Notes under the pieces: model-generated
Database searches by the model: none
Told to the model about the DNA's origin: nothing
What the model saw: only the letters and a program-made list of their open reading frames with translations
Shown here: positions 1-5,744 of the stretch, one piece after another
How positions within the stretch are numbered: position 1 is the first letter of the stretch
Layout of the letters: the number at the start of each line of letters is the position of its first letter
Program-made: the position numbers and the translations under genes
Assembly: GCA_002338715.1 (NCBI GenBank)
Contig: DDIR01000031.1
Location: 1-6,326, forward strand
Origin: Phycisphaerales bacterium UBA1845
GTDB taxonomy: Bacteria; Planctomycetota; Phycisphaerae; UBA1845
Length of the DNA: 6,326 nt
Direction: 5' to 3'

Positions 1-1
1 G

Positions 2-1453
2 AAGAGGAAGGCGCAACAGTCTCGCCCGGTGGCTTTGCCGACCCACTTGCGAGCGCGCTACGACGCGGCGCAGACCACCGCAGAGAACGCCCGCCACTGG
101 GCAATGGCCGATGCGCTGTCGGCGGATTCGTCTGCGTCCGCAGGCGTGCGCAAGAAACTCCGCGAGCGGGCCCGCTACGAGGTAGCCAACAACAGTTACG
201 CCAAAGGAATCGTGCTGACCCTCGCCAACGACTGCATCGGCACTGGGCCGCGCCTGCAACTGCTCACCGACAACGACGAGGTCAACCGCACGGTGGAAGC
301 TGCGTTCGCGGAATGGTCGCGAGCCGTCAACCTGGCCGAAAAACTCCGCACCATGCGGATGGCCAAGACGACCGACGGTGAGACCTTCGCCGTGCTGACC
401 GCCAATCCGGTGATCGATTCGCCCGTGGCACTCGACGTTCAACTGGTCGAAGCCGATCGCGTTGCCTCGCCGGTGATGTCGATCTGGCCGACCGCGAACG
501 ACATCGATGGCATCATGCTGGATGCATGGGGCAATCCCCAAACGTACACAATGCTGCGGCAGCATCCCGGCGACCTGGCGGCGTGGAAGACACAGTACGA
601 CAGAGTCCCGGCGGAGGCGGTGGTTCACTGGTTCCGGTCCGATCGCCCAGGCCAGCATCGGGGCATCCCCGAGATCACCCCGGCGTTGCCGCTGTTCGCA
701 CAGTTGCGGCGCTACACGCTCGCAGTGATTGCCGCGGCCGAGACGGCTGCCGACTTTGCCGCCGTGCTCTTCACCGATGCGCCAGCCCATGGAGAAGCCC
801 AGGCGCTCGAACCGATGGACGTTGTCGAACTCGAGAAGCGCATGGCCACCGTGCTGCCCGATGGTTGGCGGCTCGGTCAGATTGAAGCGCAGCAGCCGGC
901 GACCGGTTATGCGGAATTCAAACGCGAGATTCTCAACGAGATCGCGCGGTGTCTGAACCTGCCGTACAACATCGCTGCGTGCAACAGCTCGGGCTACAAC
1001 TACGCGTCCGGGCGCCTCGATCACCAGACCTACTACAAAGCCATCCGGGTTGAGCAGGCTCACCTTGCCGAAGCAGTGCTCGATCGGATTTTTGCCGCCT
1101 GGGTTCACGAAGCCATGCTCACCAACGAGTTGTCGATGCTCCGGCATACGCGCGGCCTCGCACATCAGTGGTTCTTCGACGGCACGGAACACGTGGACCC
1201 GGCCAAAGAGGCCAACGCTCAAGCCACGCGCTTAACCAGCAACACCACGACGCTCGCCTCGGAGTTCGCCCGCCAGGGCAAAGACTGGGAAGTCGAGCTT
1301 CGCCAACGCGCCAAAGAGAAGCAGTTGATGGCCGAGTTGGGGCTCACGGAGGAGCCGCGACCGGTCATCGTCAATGAGGACGAACACGACAACGTAAACG
1401 AACAAGACAGCGAGGAGGCCGACACGGATGTCGCGACCCGACAAGCAGCCTGA
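2..1453 (+). CDS. Phage portal protein, lambda family (5'-partial)
   Basis: Portal proteins form the dodecameric ring at one capsid vertex through which DNA is packaged and ejected, and they dock the terminase and later the connector. The reading frame is open to the first bases of the window. A GTG at 29 could be read as a start, but basic residues precede it in frame and no clear ribosome binding site does, so the true start is probably upstream. Counting from that GTG, family-like segments are YDAAQTTAENARHW at 11-24, DALSAD at 28-33, a hydrophobic stretch with NDCIGTGPR at 67-75, HWFRSDRPGQHRGIPE at 200-215, and EHVDPAKEANAQATRL from 387 into a Thr-rich helix ending near GKDWE. This pattern matches lambda gpB-like Phage_portal_2 proteins, usually around 500 residues. 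The last 30 residues are acidic and disordered-looking. The 3' end overlaps the protease-capsid gene by 26 bases, which suggests coupling. Confidence 0.93.
   Translation, partial: KRKAQQSRPVALPTHLRARYDAAQTTAENARHWAMADALSADSSASAGVRKKLRERARYEVANNSYAKGIVLTLANDCIGTGPRLQLLTDNDEVNRTVEAAFAEWSRAVNLAEKLRTMRMAKTTDGETFAVLTANPVIDSPVALDVQLVEADRVASPVMSIWPTANDIDGIMLDAWGNPQTYTMLRQHPGDLAAWKTQYDRVPAEAVVHWFRSDRPGQHRGIPEITPALPLFAQLRRYTLAVIAAAETAADFAAVLFTDAPAHGEAQALEPMDVVELEKRMATVLPDGWRLGQIEAQQPATGYAEFKREILNEIARCLNLPYNIAACNSSGYNYASGRLDHQTYYKAIRVEQAHLAEAVLDRIFAAWVHEAMLTNELSMLRHTRGLAHQWFFDGTEHVDPAKEANAQATRLTSNTTTLASEFARQGKDWEVELRQRAKEKQLMAELGLTEEPRPVIVNEDEHDNVNEQDSEEADTDVATRQAA
1412..1430 (+). promoter_or_regulatory. 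Shine-Dalgarno site and start of the protease-capsid fusion gene
   Basis: GAGGAGG at 1412-1418 lies 9 bases before the ATG at 1428-1430. It sits inside the end of the portal gene. This fixes the fusion protein's start within the portal reading frame and gives the 26-base overlap. Confidence 0.8.
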
Positions 1454-3464
1454 ATACTTGACGTTTCGCTGCCCATTGACGGTGGAAGCCGCCAGCGGGA
1501 CCGACAAGCAGATGCCGCGCTTCCGGATGGTCGCGTACACCGGCGGAACAATGCGCATCAGTGGATTCCCGCATCCGGTTGTCGTCGACCTCGAAGGCCT
1601 TGCCATCGAACGCCAGGACATCCCCGTTCGCCTCGATCACAAGCCGCAGCAGGGCGTGGGCCATACTCAGCGCGTCGCCATCGAAAATGGCCAGGTGATC
1701 GCCGAGGGCATGATCAGTCGCGACACGAGTTGGGCGCGCGACGTGGCCAAAAGCGGCGTGAATGGTTTTCCGTGGCAGGCCAGCATCGGCGCGGCTGTGG
1801 TGGACGCCGAGTTCGTGCCCAACGGTCAGCGCATAACCGTCAATGGCAGAACGTTCGACGGGCCCTTGCATGTGGTCCGACAAGCCGTCCTCAAAGAGAT
1901 TTCGTTCGTCGACAGCGGCGCGGACACGGCCACCTCGGCTCGGATCGCCGCCCAGAACAAGGAGCAACCGTCCATGGACGACAACAACGTCACCACCGCC
2001 GAGGACTCGGCGCAAAACGCTACGCAGACAGATGGCAACGGTGCATCCAACGAAGATGCGAAAACAACCAAGTCCGAACCCAAACCGGACAAGCCGTTGG
2101 ATTCGAAGCCGACGACGACTCCGAAAACGGTTAACGCGTCCGCGACCGACGCCGATCCAGTGATTGAAATGCGCCAGAAACTGGCGGCGGAGACGCGCCG
2201 CGTCGAAACCATCCGCAAGGTCTGCGCCGGCAAGCATCCCGACATCGAAGCGCAAGCCATCGAGGAGGGTTGGGACGAAGCCCGCACCGAGTTGCACGTG
2301 CTGCGAGCTTCGCGCCCACAGGTGACGTCGATTCACACCCGGCAAGCCAACAGCAACCCGCAGGTCTTTGAGGCCGTCGCTCTGATGGCTGCAGGTCTGC
2401 CCAACGCGCGGATCGAGGTGATTTATGCAGAACCCGTTCTCGAAGCCGCCGACAAGCTGCGCGGCGTGGGCATCCAAGAATTCTGCGAGTTGGCGTGTGG
2501 TCAACAACTCCCCCGCTTCCGCCGCGATGCCTCAGGCTGGCTGGAGGCTGCGTTCAGCACCCTCAGCCTGCCGGGCATCCTCAGCAACGTCGCCAACAAG
2601 ATGCTGCTCGAGGGCTACAACTACATCGAGGACGCTTGGCGTCGCATTGCCAAAATCGCCAGCGTCAACGATTTCAAGGAGCACACCCGTTACCGCATGA
2701 CGGGGAGTTTTCAGTTCCAGCAGGTCGGACCGGACGGCGAACTCAAGCATGGCAAGCTCGGCGAGCAAACGTTTGGGCAAAAGGCCGACACCCATGGAAT
2801 TATGTTTGCGCTGACCCGCCAGATGATCATCAACGATGACATGGGCGCGTTCACCGACATCCCCCGTCAGATCGGGATGGGCGCCGCCGAAGCCATCGCT
2901 GACGCGGTGTGGGGACGGTGGCTTGGTAATCCGGTGCAATCGGACGGCAAGACGTTCTTCCATGCCGACCACGGCAACTACGTGGACGGCGCCGATTCCG
3001 CTTTGTCGATCGACGGTCTGACCGATGCGGAGGTGACTTTCGGTCTGCAAACCAAGCCCAACGGCAAACCGCTGGGCATGCCCGCCCGGATCCTGCTGGT
3101 GCCGACCGCGCTGAAGGTTCCGGCCGAGATGCTCATGAAGAGCGTCCAACTCAACGAGACCACCACCGCCAACAAAGCCAAGCCCGCGGCGAATCCGCAC
3201 GTCGGCAAGTTCGAGGTGGTGTCCAGTGTGTACCTGTCCAACGCATCGTTCACTGGCGCGTCGAGCAAGGGCTGGTACCTCCTGTCCGACCCGAACAGGC
3301 TGCCGGCCATTGAGGTCGCCTTCCTCAACGGCGTCGACCGCCCCACCGTCGAAAAGACCGACGCCGACTTCAACACGCTCGGCATTCAGTTTCGCGGTTA
3401 CATCGACTTCGGTGTGCGGGAACAGGACTACCGCGGCGCACTGAAGATGAAGGGCGAAGCGTAA
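1428..3464 (+). CDS. Prohead protease / scaffold / major capsid fusion protein
   Basis: One 678-residue polypeptide joins the capsid maturation protease to the shell protein. Residues 1-180 look like an S78-type prohead protease: His71 in RLDHK and Ser119 in FPWQASIGA are the likely catalytic pair. The LKEISFVDSGA block at 155-165 closes the domain, with Glu157 or Asp162 as a possible third member. Residues 181-300 are a scaffold or delta-like segment, first disordered and rich in Asp, Lys, Pro and Thr, then charged and helical. Residues from about 310 to 678 resemble the Mu gpT-like HK97-fold major head subunit: FGQKADTHGIMFALTRQMI at 449-467, MGAAEAIADAVW at 484-495, and FFHADHGNY at 510-518. 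Fusions of this kind are known in phage annotation. The start is supported by GAGGAGG at 1412-1418. An internal ribosome binding site and ATG at 1959-1976 could add a protease-less product. A catalytically active protease would be expected to cut the scaffold segment away after assembly. Confidence 0.9.
   Translation: MSRPDKQPEYLTFRCPLTVEAASGTDKQMPRFRMVAYTGGTMRISGFPHPVVVDLEGLAIERQDIPVRLDHKPQQGVGHTQRVAIENGQVIAEGMISRDTSWARDVAKSGVNGFPWQASIGAAVVDAEFVPNGQRITVNGRTFDGPLHVVRQAVLKEISFVDSGADTATSARIAAQNKEQPSMDDNNVTTAEDSAQNATQTDGNGASNEDAKTTKSEPKPDKPLDSKPTTTPKTVNASATDADPVIEMRQKLAAETRRVETIRKVCAGKHPDIEAQAIEEGWDEARTELHVLRASRPQVTSIHTRQANSNPQVFEAVALMAAGLPNARIEVIYAEPVLEAADKLRGVGIQEFCELACGQQLPRFRRDASGWLEAAFSTLSLPGILSNVANKMLLEGYNYIEDAWRRIAKIASVNDFKEHTRYRMTGSFQFQQVGPDGELKHGKLGEQTFGQKADTHGIMFALTRQMIINDDMGAFTDIPRQIGMGAAEAIADAVWGRWLGNPVQSDGKTFFHADHGNYVDGADSALSIDGLTDAEVTFGLQTKPNGKPLGMPARILLVPTALKVPAEMLMKSVQLNETTTANKAKPAANPHVGKFEVVSSVYLSNASFTGASSKGWYLLSDPNRLPAIEVAFLNGVDRPTVEKTDADFNTLGIQFRGYIDFGVREQDYRGALKMKGEA
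1959..1976 (+). promoter_or_regulatory. Putative internal ribosome binding site and in-frame ATG for scaffold-capsid product
   Basis: AAGGAG at 1959-1964 is followed by a 9-base spacer and ATG at 1974-1976. The ATG is in frame with the fusion gene and encodes Met183. Initiation here would give a 496-residue scaffold-plus-capsid protein lacking the protease. The site falls at the junction between the end of the protease (ARIAAQNKEQPS) and the start of the scaffold (MDDNN). The hexamer and the spacer length are identical to those of the decoration protein gene (3525-3542). Lambda uses the same logic: scaffold Nu3 starts inside protease gene C. The site is seen directly; its use is inferred. Confidence 0.5.
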
Positions 3465-3467
3465 ACA

Positions 3468-3503
3468 GGCTGAGGTCTGCAAGTAGATCAGCCGTAATCA
3501 GCC
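3468..3503 (+). repeat. Intergenic hairpin overlapping a 7-base direct repeat
   Basis: This lies in the 75-base gap between the capsid and decoration genes. GGCTGA (3468-3473) can pair with TCAGCC (3488-3493). After a GG bulge, TCTG (3476-3479) can pair with TAGA (3484-3487, one G-U pair) around the loop CAAG. ATCAGCC occurs twice, at 3487-3493 and 3497-3503, separated by GTA, so GGCTGA could pair with either copy. No U-run follows, so it is not a canonical intrinsic terminator. It may protect the 3' end of a processed capsid mRNA or damp read-through, or it may have no role. Confidence 0.4.
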
Positions 3504-3524
3504 CGTTCGAAACCCGAACCCGAC

Positions 3525-3542
3525 AAGGAGTGACGCCTAATG
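3525..3542 (+). promoter_or_regulatory. Shine-Dalgarno site and start of the decoration protein gene
   Basis: AAGGAG at 3525-3530 sits 9 bases before the ATG at 3540-3542. It is a strong site, as expected for an abundant capsid protein. The gene is not overlapped by its upstream neighbour, so it needs its own initiation. Confidence 0.75.
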
Positions 3543-3881
3543 GCACTGGCTACATTCATTCATGACGGCAACAGCATCGACTACACGCCCGGTTCGGCAG
3601 TTGCAGCTGGCGCGGTGGTTGTTCAAGGCGAATTGGTCGGCGTCGCCAAGGTGGACATTCCCGCCAACGGACTCGGTGCGTTGGCCCTATCGGGCGTGTT
3701 TGATTTTCCGAAGGCGACTGGGATGAGTACCGCAATTACCGCCGGTGCGAACGTGTACTGGGATGCAGGTAACAGCGTGGCGACCACAGACGATGATACC
3801 GGCAACAACAAGCTGCTCGGCAAGGCCATCCTCGCCGCGACCGATGATGACGCGACCTTGCGCATCCGCCTGATGCAGTGA
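3540..3881 (+). CDS. DUF2190-family capsid decoration (cement) protein
   Basis: This 113-residue protein matches DUF2190 proteins in length, composition and position directly after the major capsid gene. Visible signs are the N-terminal FIHDGNSIDYTPGSAVAAGAVV (4-25, family-like Gly/Ala/Val beta strands), the VGVAKVDIPANGLGALALSGVF stretch (33-54), ITAGANVYWDAGN (66-78), and the closing GKAILAATDDDATLRIRLMQ block. DUF2190 members are generally small, beta-rich proteins thought to bind the outer capsid surface and stabilise the expanded shell. It has no signal peptide, membrane segment or cysteine. The start is fixed by AAGGAG at 3525-3530. It is separated from the capsid gene by a 75-base spacer with a hairpin, and from the next gene by 16 bases. 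The family assignment is by recognition; the cement role is inferred from family and synteny. Confidence 0.82.
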   Translation: MALATFIHDGNSIDYTPGSAVAAGAVVVQGELVGVAKVDIPANGLGALALSGVFDFPKATGMSTAITAGANVYWDAGNSVATTDDDTGNNKLLGKAILAATDDDATLRIRLMQ

Positions 3882-3897
3882 TTGGGAGCTGCAATCC

Positions 3898-4281
3898 ATG
3901 TCCGATCTATTGCGTCAAGGCGCAGCCTGGCTGGATGGTCAGCGTCACCAGCATCTGACGCGCACCATTTCGTACGTACGCGGCGATGATTCAGTCGAAC
4001 TGGCGGCCACGATCGGCCGCACGGAGTTCGAGCAGGCCGACGAATACGGTGTGCTCCATCGGATAGAAGCGCGAGACTACATCATTCGTACGGCGGACTT
4101 GATGCTCGCCGGTGAAACGGCGCTGCCCAAGGCCGGCGACCAGATTCGTGAGACGGACGGCGAGGTGACACATGTTTACGAAGTGGTGGCCCCGAGCGGT
4201 GAACCACCATGGCGCTACAGCGATCCGTACCGCGTGGCACTGAGGATTCATACAAAGCACGTGAACACGGAGACAGCATGA
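3898..4281 (+). CDS. Head-tail connector/stopper-like protein (gpFII-like position)
   Basis: This 127-residue soluble protein lies between the capsid decoration gene and the tail-completion genes, where head-tail joining proteins such as lambda gpFII are found. The N-terminus (1-25) is a probable amphipathic helix, SDLLRQGAAWLDGQRHQHL. It is followed by beta-rich sequence with an ARDYIIRTADLML block (58-70). A PKAGDQI turn (77-83) then leads into VYEVVAPSGEPPWRYSDPYR (93-112) and a final strand ALRIHTK. The PxxGD followed by YEV is common in small stopper/connector beta-barrels. GGGAG at 3884-3888 precedes the ATG at 3898. Its stop overlaps the next start as ATGA at 4278-4281. Connector function is inferred from synteny and this weak motif resemblance; I do not recognise a firm family. 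Confidence 0.6.
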   Translation: MSDLLRQGAAWLDGQRHQHLTRTISYVRGDDSVELAATIGRTEFEQADEYGVLHRIEARDYIIRTADLMLAGETALPKAGDQIRETDGEVTHVYEVVAPSGEPPWRYSDPYRVALRIHTKHVNTETA

Positions 4282-4538
4282 TGTCCGGAACCCTGCGCAT
4301 CAACGGCCATACGAAGTGGATCGCGATGATGGTGGGCCTGATCAGCCTGGTGGCTGCGGGCACATATGAGCACACTCGGGCCGTCGAGCAACTCGGCGGC
4401 ATCAAGGCTGACGTCGCTCGAATCGAGCGCGCCCAGGCGGAACAGGGCCGCACGCTGGAATCACTGAAGCGGGCGGTATGGACGCTGGCGGCGGCGCGCG
4501 GCGTCAGCATTCCTTCGACGGGAGGTCCGCAGCCGTGA
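4278..4538 (+). CDS. Small membrane-anchored coiled-coil protein, function unknown
   Basis: This is an 86-residue protein if started at the ATG at 4278, which overlaps the upstream stop as ATGA. A second ATG follows directly at 4281. GGAG at 4269-4272 is 5 bases from the first ATG and 8 from the second, so the second may be the real start. Residues 14-30 (WIAMMVGLISLVAAGTY) form one hydrophobic transmembrane segment. Residues 34-72 (VEQLGGIKADVARIERAQ and onward) carry hydrophobic residues at heptad-like spacing and should form a coiled coil. The tail is short and Pro/Gly-rich. The reading frame is open upstream to 4209, but no ribosome binding site supports an earlier start. A membrane protein among head-tail joining genes is unusual. 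Candidate roles include a holin or XhlA-like lysis factor, superinfection exclusion, or a virion component used at DNA entry; nothing decides between them. Confidence 0.65.
   Translation: MMSGTLRINGHTKWIAMMVGLISLVAAGTYEHTRAVEQLGGIKADVARIERAQAEQGRTLESLKRAVWTLAAARGVSIPSTGGPQP
4520..4537 (+). promoter_or_regulatory. Shine-Dalgarno site fixing a GTG start
   Basis: GGGAGG at 4520-4525 is 9 bases before GTG at 4535-4537, whose GTGA overlaps the preceding stop. This makes the GTG the start of the tail-completion gene rather than the in-frame ATG at 4478, which lies deep in the previous gene and would add 19 unrelated residues. Confidence 0.8.
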
Positions 4539-4963
4539 GTACCGTGATCGATGTGGCTGATGCTGTCGTCGCGAGTCTGAATGCTGGTTCGTTCGGAGCG
4601 CCGTTGACTGCTGTCCGCAAGTATGTGCCGACTGTCGAACTCTCGGACTTGGCCGAACTGAACGTCACGGTCGTGCCGAAGTCGGCCGAAATCACCACGG
4701 CCACGCGCACCAGCAGCTACTTCGACTGCACGATCGACATCGGCATCCAGCAGAAAGTGAATCCGGACGAAACTGCGGAACTCGACGCCCTCGCGAATTT
4801 GGCTGAAGAGGTCATCGATCACCTGCGGCTAAGTTCACTCGATGCATTGCCAGGGGCGGCATGGCTGTCCATCGCCCACGAACCTGTATTCGCACCCGAG
4901 CACCTCGATCAGCAACGGGTGTTTACCAGCGTCGTGAGCGTGACGTATCGCGTGAGGAGATAG
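4535..4963 (+). CDS. Tail-completion / tail terminator-like protein
   Basis: This 142-residue protein starts at GTG 4535, chosen for its GGGAGG site and GTGA overlap. It begins with an amphipathic helix (VIDVADAVVASLNAG, 4-18). A beta-rich centre follows (LNVTVVPKSAEITTATRTSSYFDCTIDIGIQQKV, roughly 42-75), then a helix with DELDALANLAEEVIDHLR-like character (79-98), and an edge strand VFTSVVSVTYRVRR at the C-terminus. The arrangement of helix, beta sheet, helix and final strand, the length, and the place just before the tail tube gene resemble tail terminators or neck proteins (lambda gpU, DUF3168-like), which cap the tail tube and receive the head. No sequence motif clinches a family, so the role rests on synteny and predicted fold. 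Confidence 0.6.
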   Translation: MSTVIDVADAVVASLNAGSFGAPLTAVRKYVPTVELSDLAELNVTVVPKSAEITTATRTSSYFDCTIDIGIQQKVNPDETAELDALANLAEEVIDHLRLSSLDALPGAAWLSIAHEPVFAPEHLDQQRVFTSVVSVTYRVRR

Positions 4964-4967
4964 TGTC

Positions 4968-5240
4968 GTGGCCAACAACGTTGTTTTTCGAATCATCGAT
5001 TTGACGACCACGTGGGTCCCGCTGGCTGATGAGCCGTTGGTGGCGAACGTTACAATCATGCAGTCGTCGGCAAGTGGTTTTGTGACGGCAGAAACAGATT
5101 TCATGATCCGGCATGGCGCGGAAACTTCGCGCTGGCCATTGGGCATTGCCGTGAGTTTGTCTGGCGTCGATCTCAACACGATTGAAGTGAGCTCGACGTA
5201 CGGAAACACGCGGTTGGCCGTGATCGGCAACACGCGCTGA
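4968..5240 (+). CDS. Hypothetical 90-residue beta-rich phage protein
   Basis: I do not recognise this gene. GAGGAG at 4954-4959 lies 8 bases before the GTG at 4968, which supports both the start and the reality of the gene. The 90 residues are mostly short alternating hydrophobic/polar strands with many Thr, Ser and Val: VVFRIIDLTTTWVPLA (5-20), VANVTIMQSS (25-34), SRWPLGIAVSLSGVDLNTIEV (54-74), and a closing TRLAVIGNTR. It has no Cys, no membrane segment and no signal peptide. The pattern suits a small beta-barrel or sandwich, so a minor virion part such as a decoration or tail accessory is plausible. It sits 4 bases after the tail-completion gene and 12 before the tail tube gene, so it is very likely co-expressed with structural genes. 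Confidence 0.7.
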   Translation: MANNVVFRIIDLTTTWVPLADEPLVANVTIMQSSASGFVTAETDFMIRHGAETSRWPLGIAVSLSGVDLNTIEVSSTYGNTRLAVIGNTR

Positions 5241-5252
5241 GGAGGGCGCAGC

Positions 5253-5744
5253 ATGGCAATCAAGCTGGGCATGAACGGGAAGATGTACTACCTCGGCAGC
5301 GGAGTGCGCGCCAGTTGGGGCACGGCCGATGCAGATGGGATTCATGGTGGAGCAGCGCCAGGCAGCCTCGTGGAACTTGGCAATGTCCGTGACGTGACCT
5401 TGAACCTTGAAGAAGGCGAAGCGGATGTCACCACCCGCGCCAACAGCGGCTGGCGGGCGACCGAGCCCACGCTCAAGGAAGGTAGCGTCGAATTCGAAAT
5501 GGCTTACGACCCGGCCGACACGGGTTTTGCGAAGATCCTCGGCGGCTGGCTCAACCGTACGCTGCTACCCATGGCCATCCTTGATGGTGGCGAAACGGAG
5601 GTCGGCACGATGGGTCTTTGGGCGGACTTCAAGGTGATCAGTTTCTCGAAGGGTGAACCGCTAGAAGAAGGGCAAATGGTCAGCGTCACCATCAAGCCCG
5701 CGTACTCGGATGTGGCGCCCGAATGGGTGAAGGTGACGTCATGA
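5253..5744 (+). CDS. Phage tail tube (major tail) protein
   Basis: This 163-residue protein would polymerise as hexameric rings on the tape measure to build the tail tube. The central EGEADVTTRANSGWRATEPT block (54-73) is followed by LKEGSVEFEMAYDPADTGF (74-92). The C-terminal strand set is GLWADFKVISFSKGEPLEEG (121-140) then VSVTIKPAYSDVAPEW (143-158). These are typical of siphovirus tail tube proteins with the gpV-like beta-sandwich, including the EPLEEG-x-VTIKP region near the end. The start is fixed by GGAGG at 5241-5245, 7 bases before the ATG. Its stop overlaps the chaperone start as ATGA at 5741-5744, so the two are probably translationally coupled. No tail sheath gene lies upstream, which favours a non-contractile tail. 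A long flexible N-terminal loop, ADADGIHGGAAPG (25-37), is Gly/Ala-rich. Confidence 0.83.
   Translation: MAIKLGMNGKMYYLGSGVRASWGTADADGIHGGAAPGSLVELGNVRDVTLNLEEGEADVTTRANSGWRATEPTLKEGSVEFEMAYDPADTGFAKILGGWLNRTLLPMAILDGGETEVGTMGLWADFKVISFSKGEPLEEGQMVSVTIKPAYSDVAPEWVKVTS

Noticed and set aside
29..31. GTG as the true start of the portal gene
   Set aside because: The frame is open to the window edge and family members have a longer N-terminus. There is no convincing Shine-Dalgarno site before it.
526..885. Open frame in +1 register inside the portal gene
   Set aside because: The composition is dominated by Arg, Pro, Gly and Ala, without motifs. It is an out-of-frame shadow of the portal.
1371..2507. 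Long open frame on the - strand (378 codons) opposite the portal end and protease region
   Set aside because: It lies antisense to a clearly conserved capsid gene, has no ribosome binding site I can see, and has an Arg/Gly/Val-rich composition typical of a GC-rich coding shadow.
2532..3482. Long open frame on the - strand (316 codons) opposite the capsid domain
   Set aside because: It is a shadow of the gpT-like domain: no recognisable motifs and no supporting start signal.
3465..3539. Intrinsic terminator after the capsid gene
   Set aside because: A hairpin exists but no run of T follows it. The downstream genes belong to the same late block.
3971..3980. 10-base palindrome CGTACGTACG
   Set aside because: It lies within conserved-looking connector codons (SYVRG region), is a single copy and is not linked to any promoter. 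Chance is enough.
4003..4020. GCGGCC/GGCCGC inverted repeat in the connector gene
   Set aside because: A short GC-rich stem inside coding sequence is common in GC-rich DNA, and no regulatory context is present.
4209..4277. Earlier start for the membrane protein gene
   Set aside because: The added residues lie inside the connector gene and precede the TM segment with unrelated sequence. The ATGA overlap with GGAG is better supported.
4478..4534. Earlier ATG for the tail-completion gene
   Set aside because: There is no ribosome binding site, and it overlaps 61 bases of the previous gene. GTG at 4535 has GGGAGG at ideal spacing.
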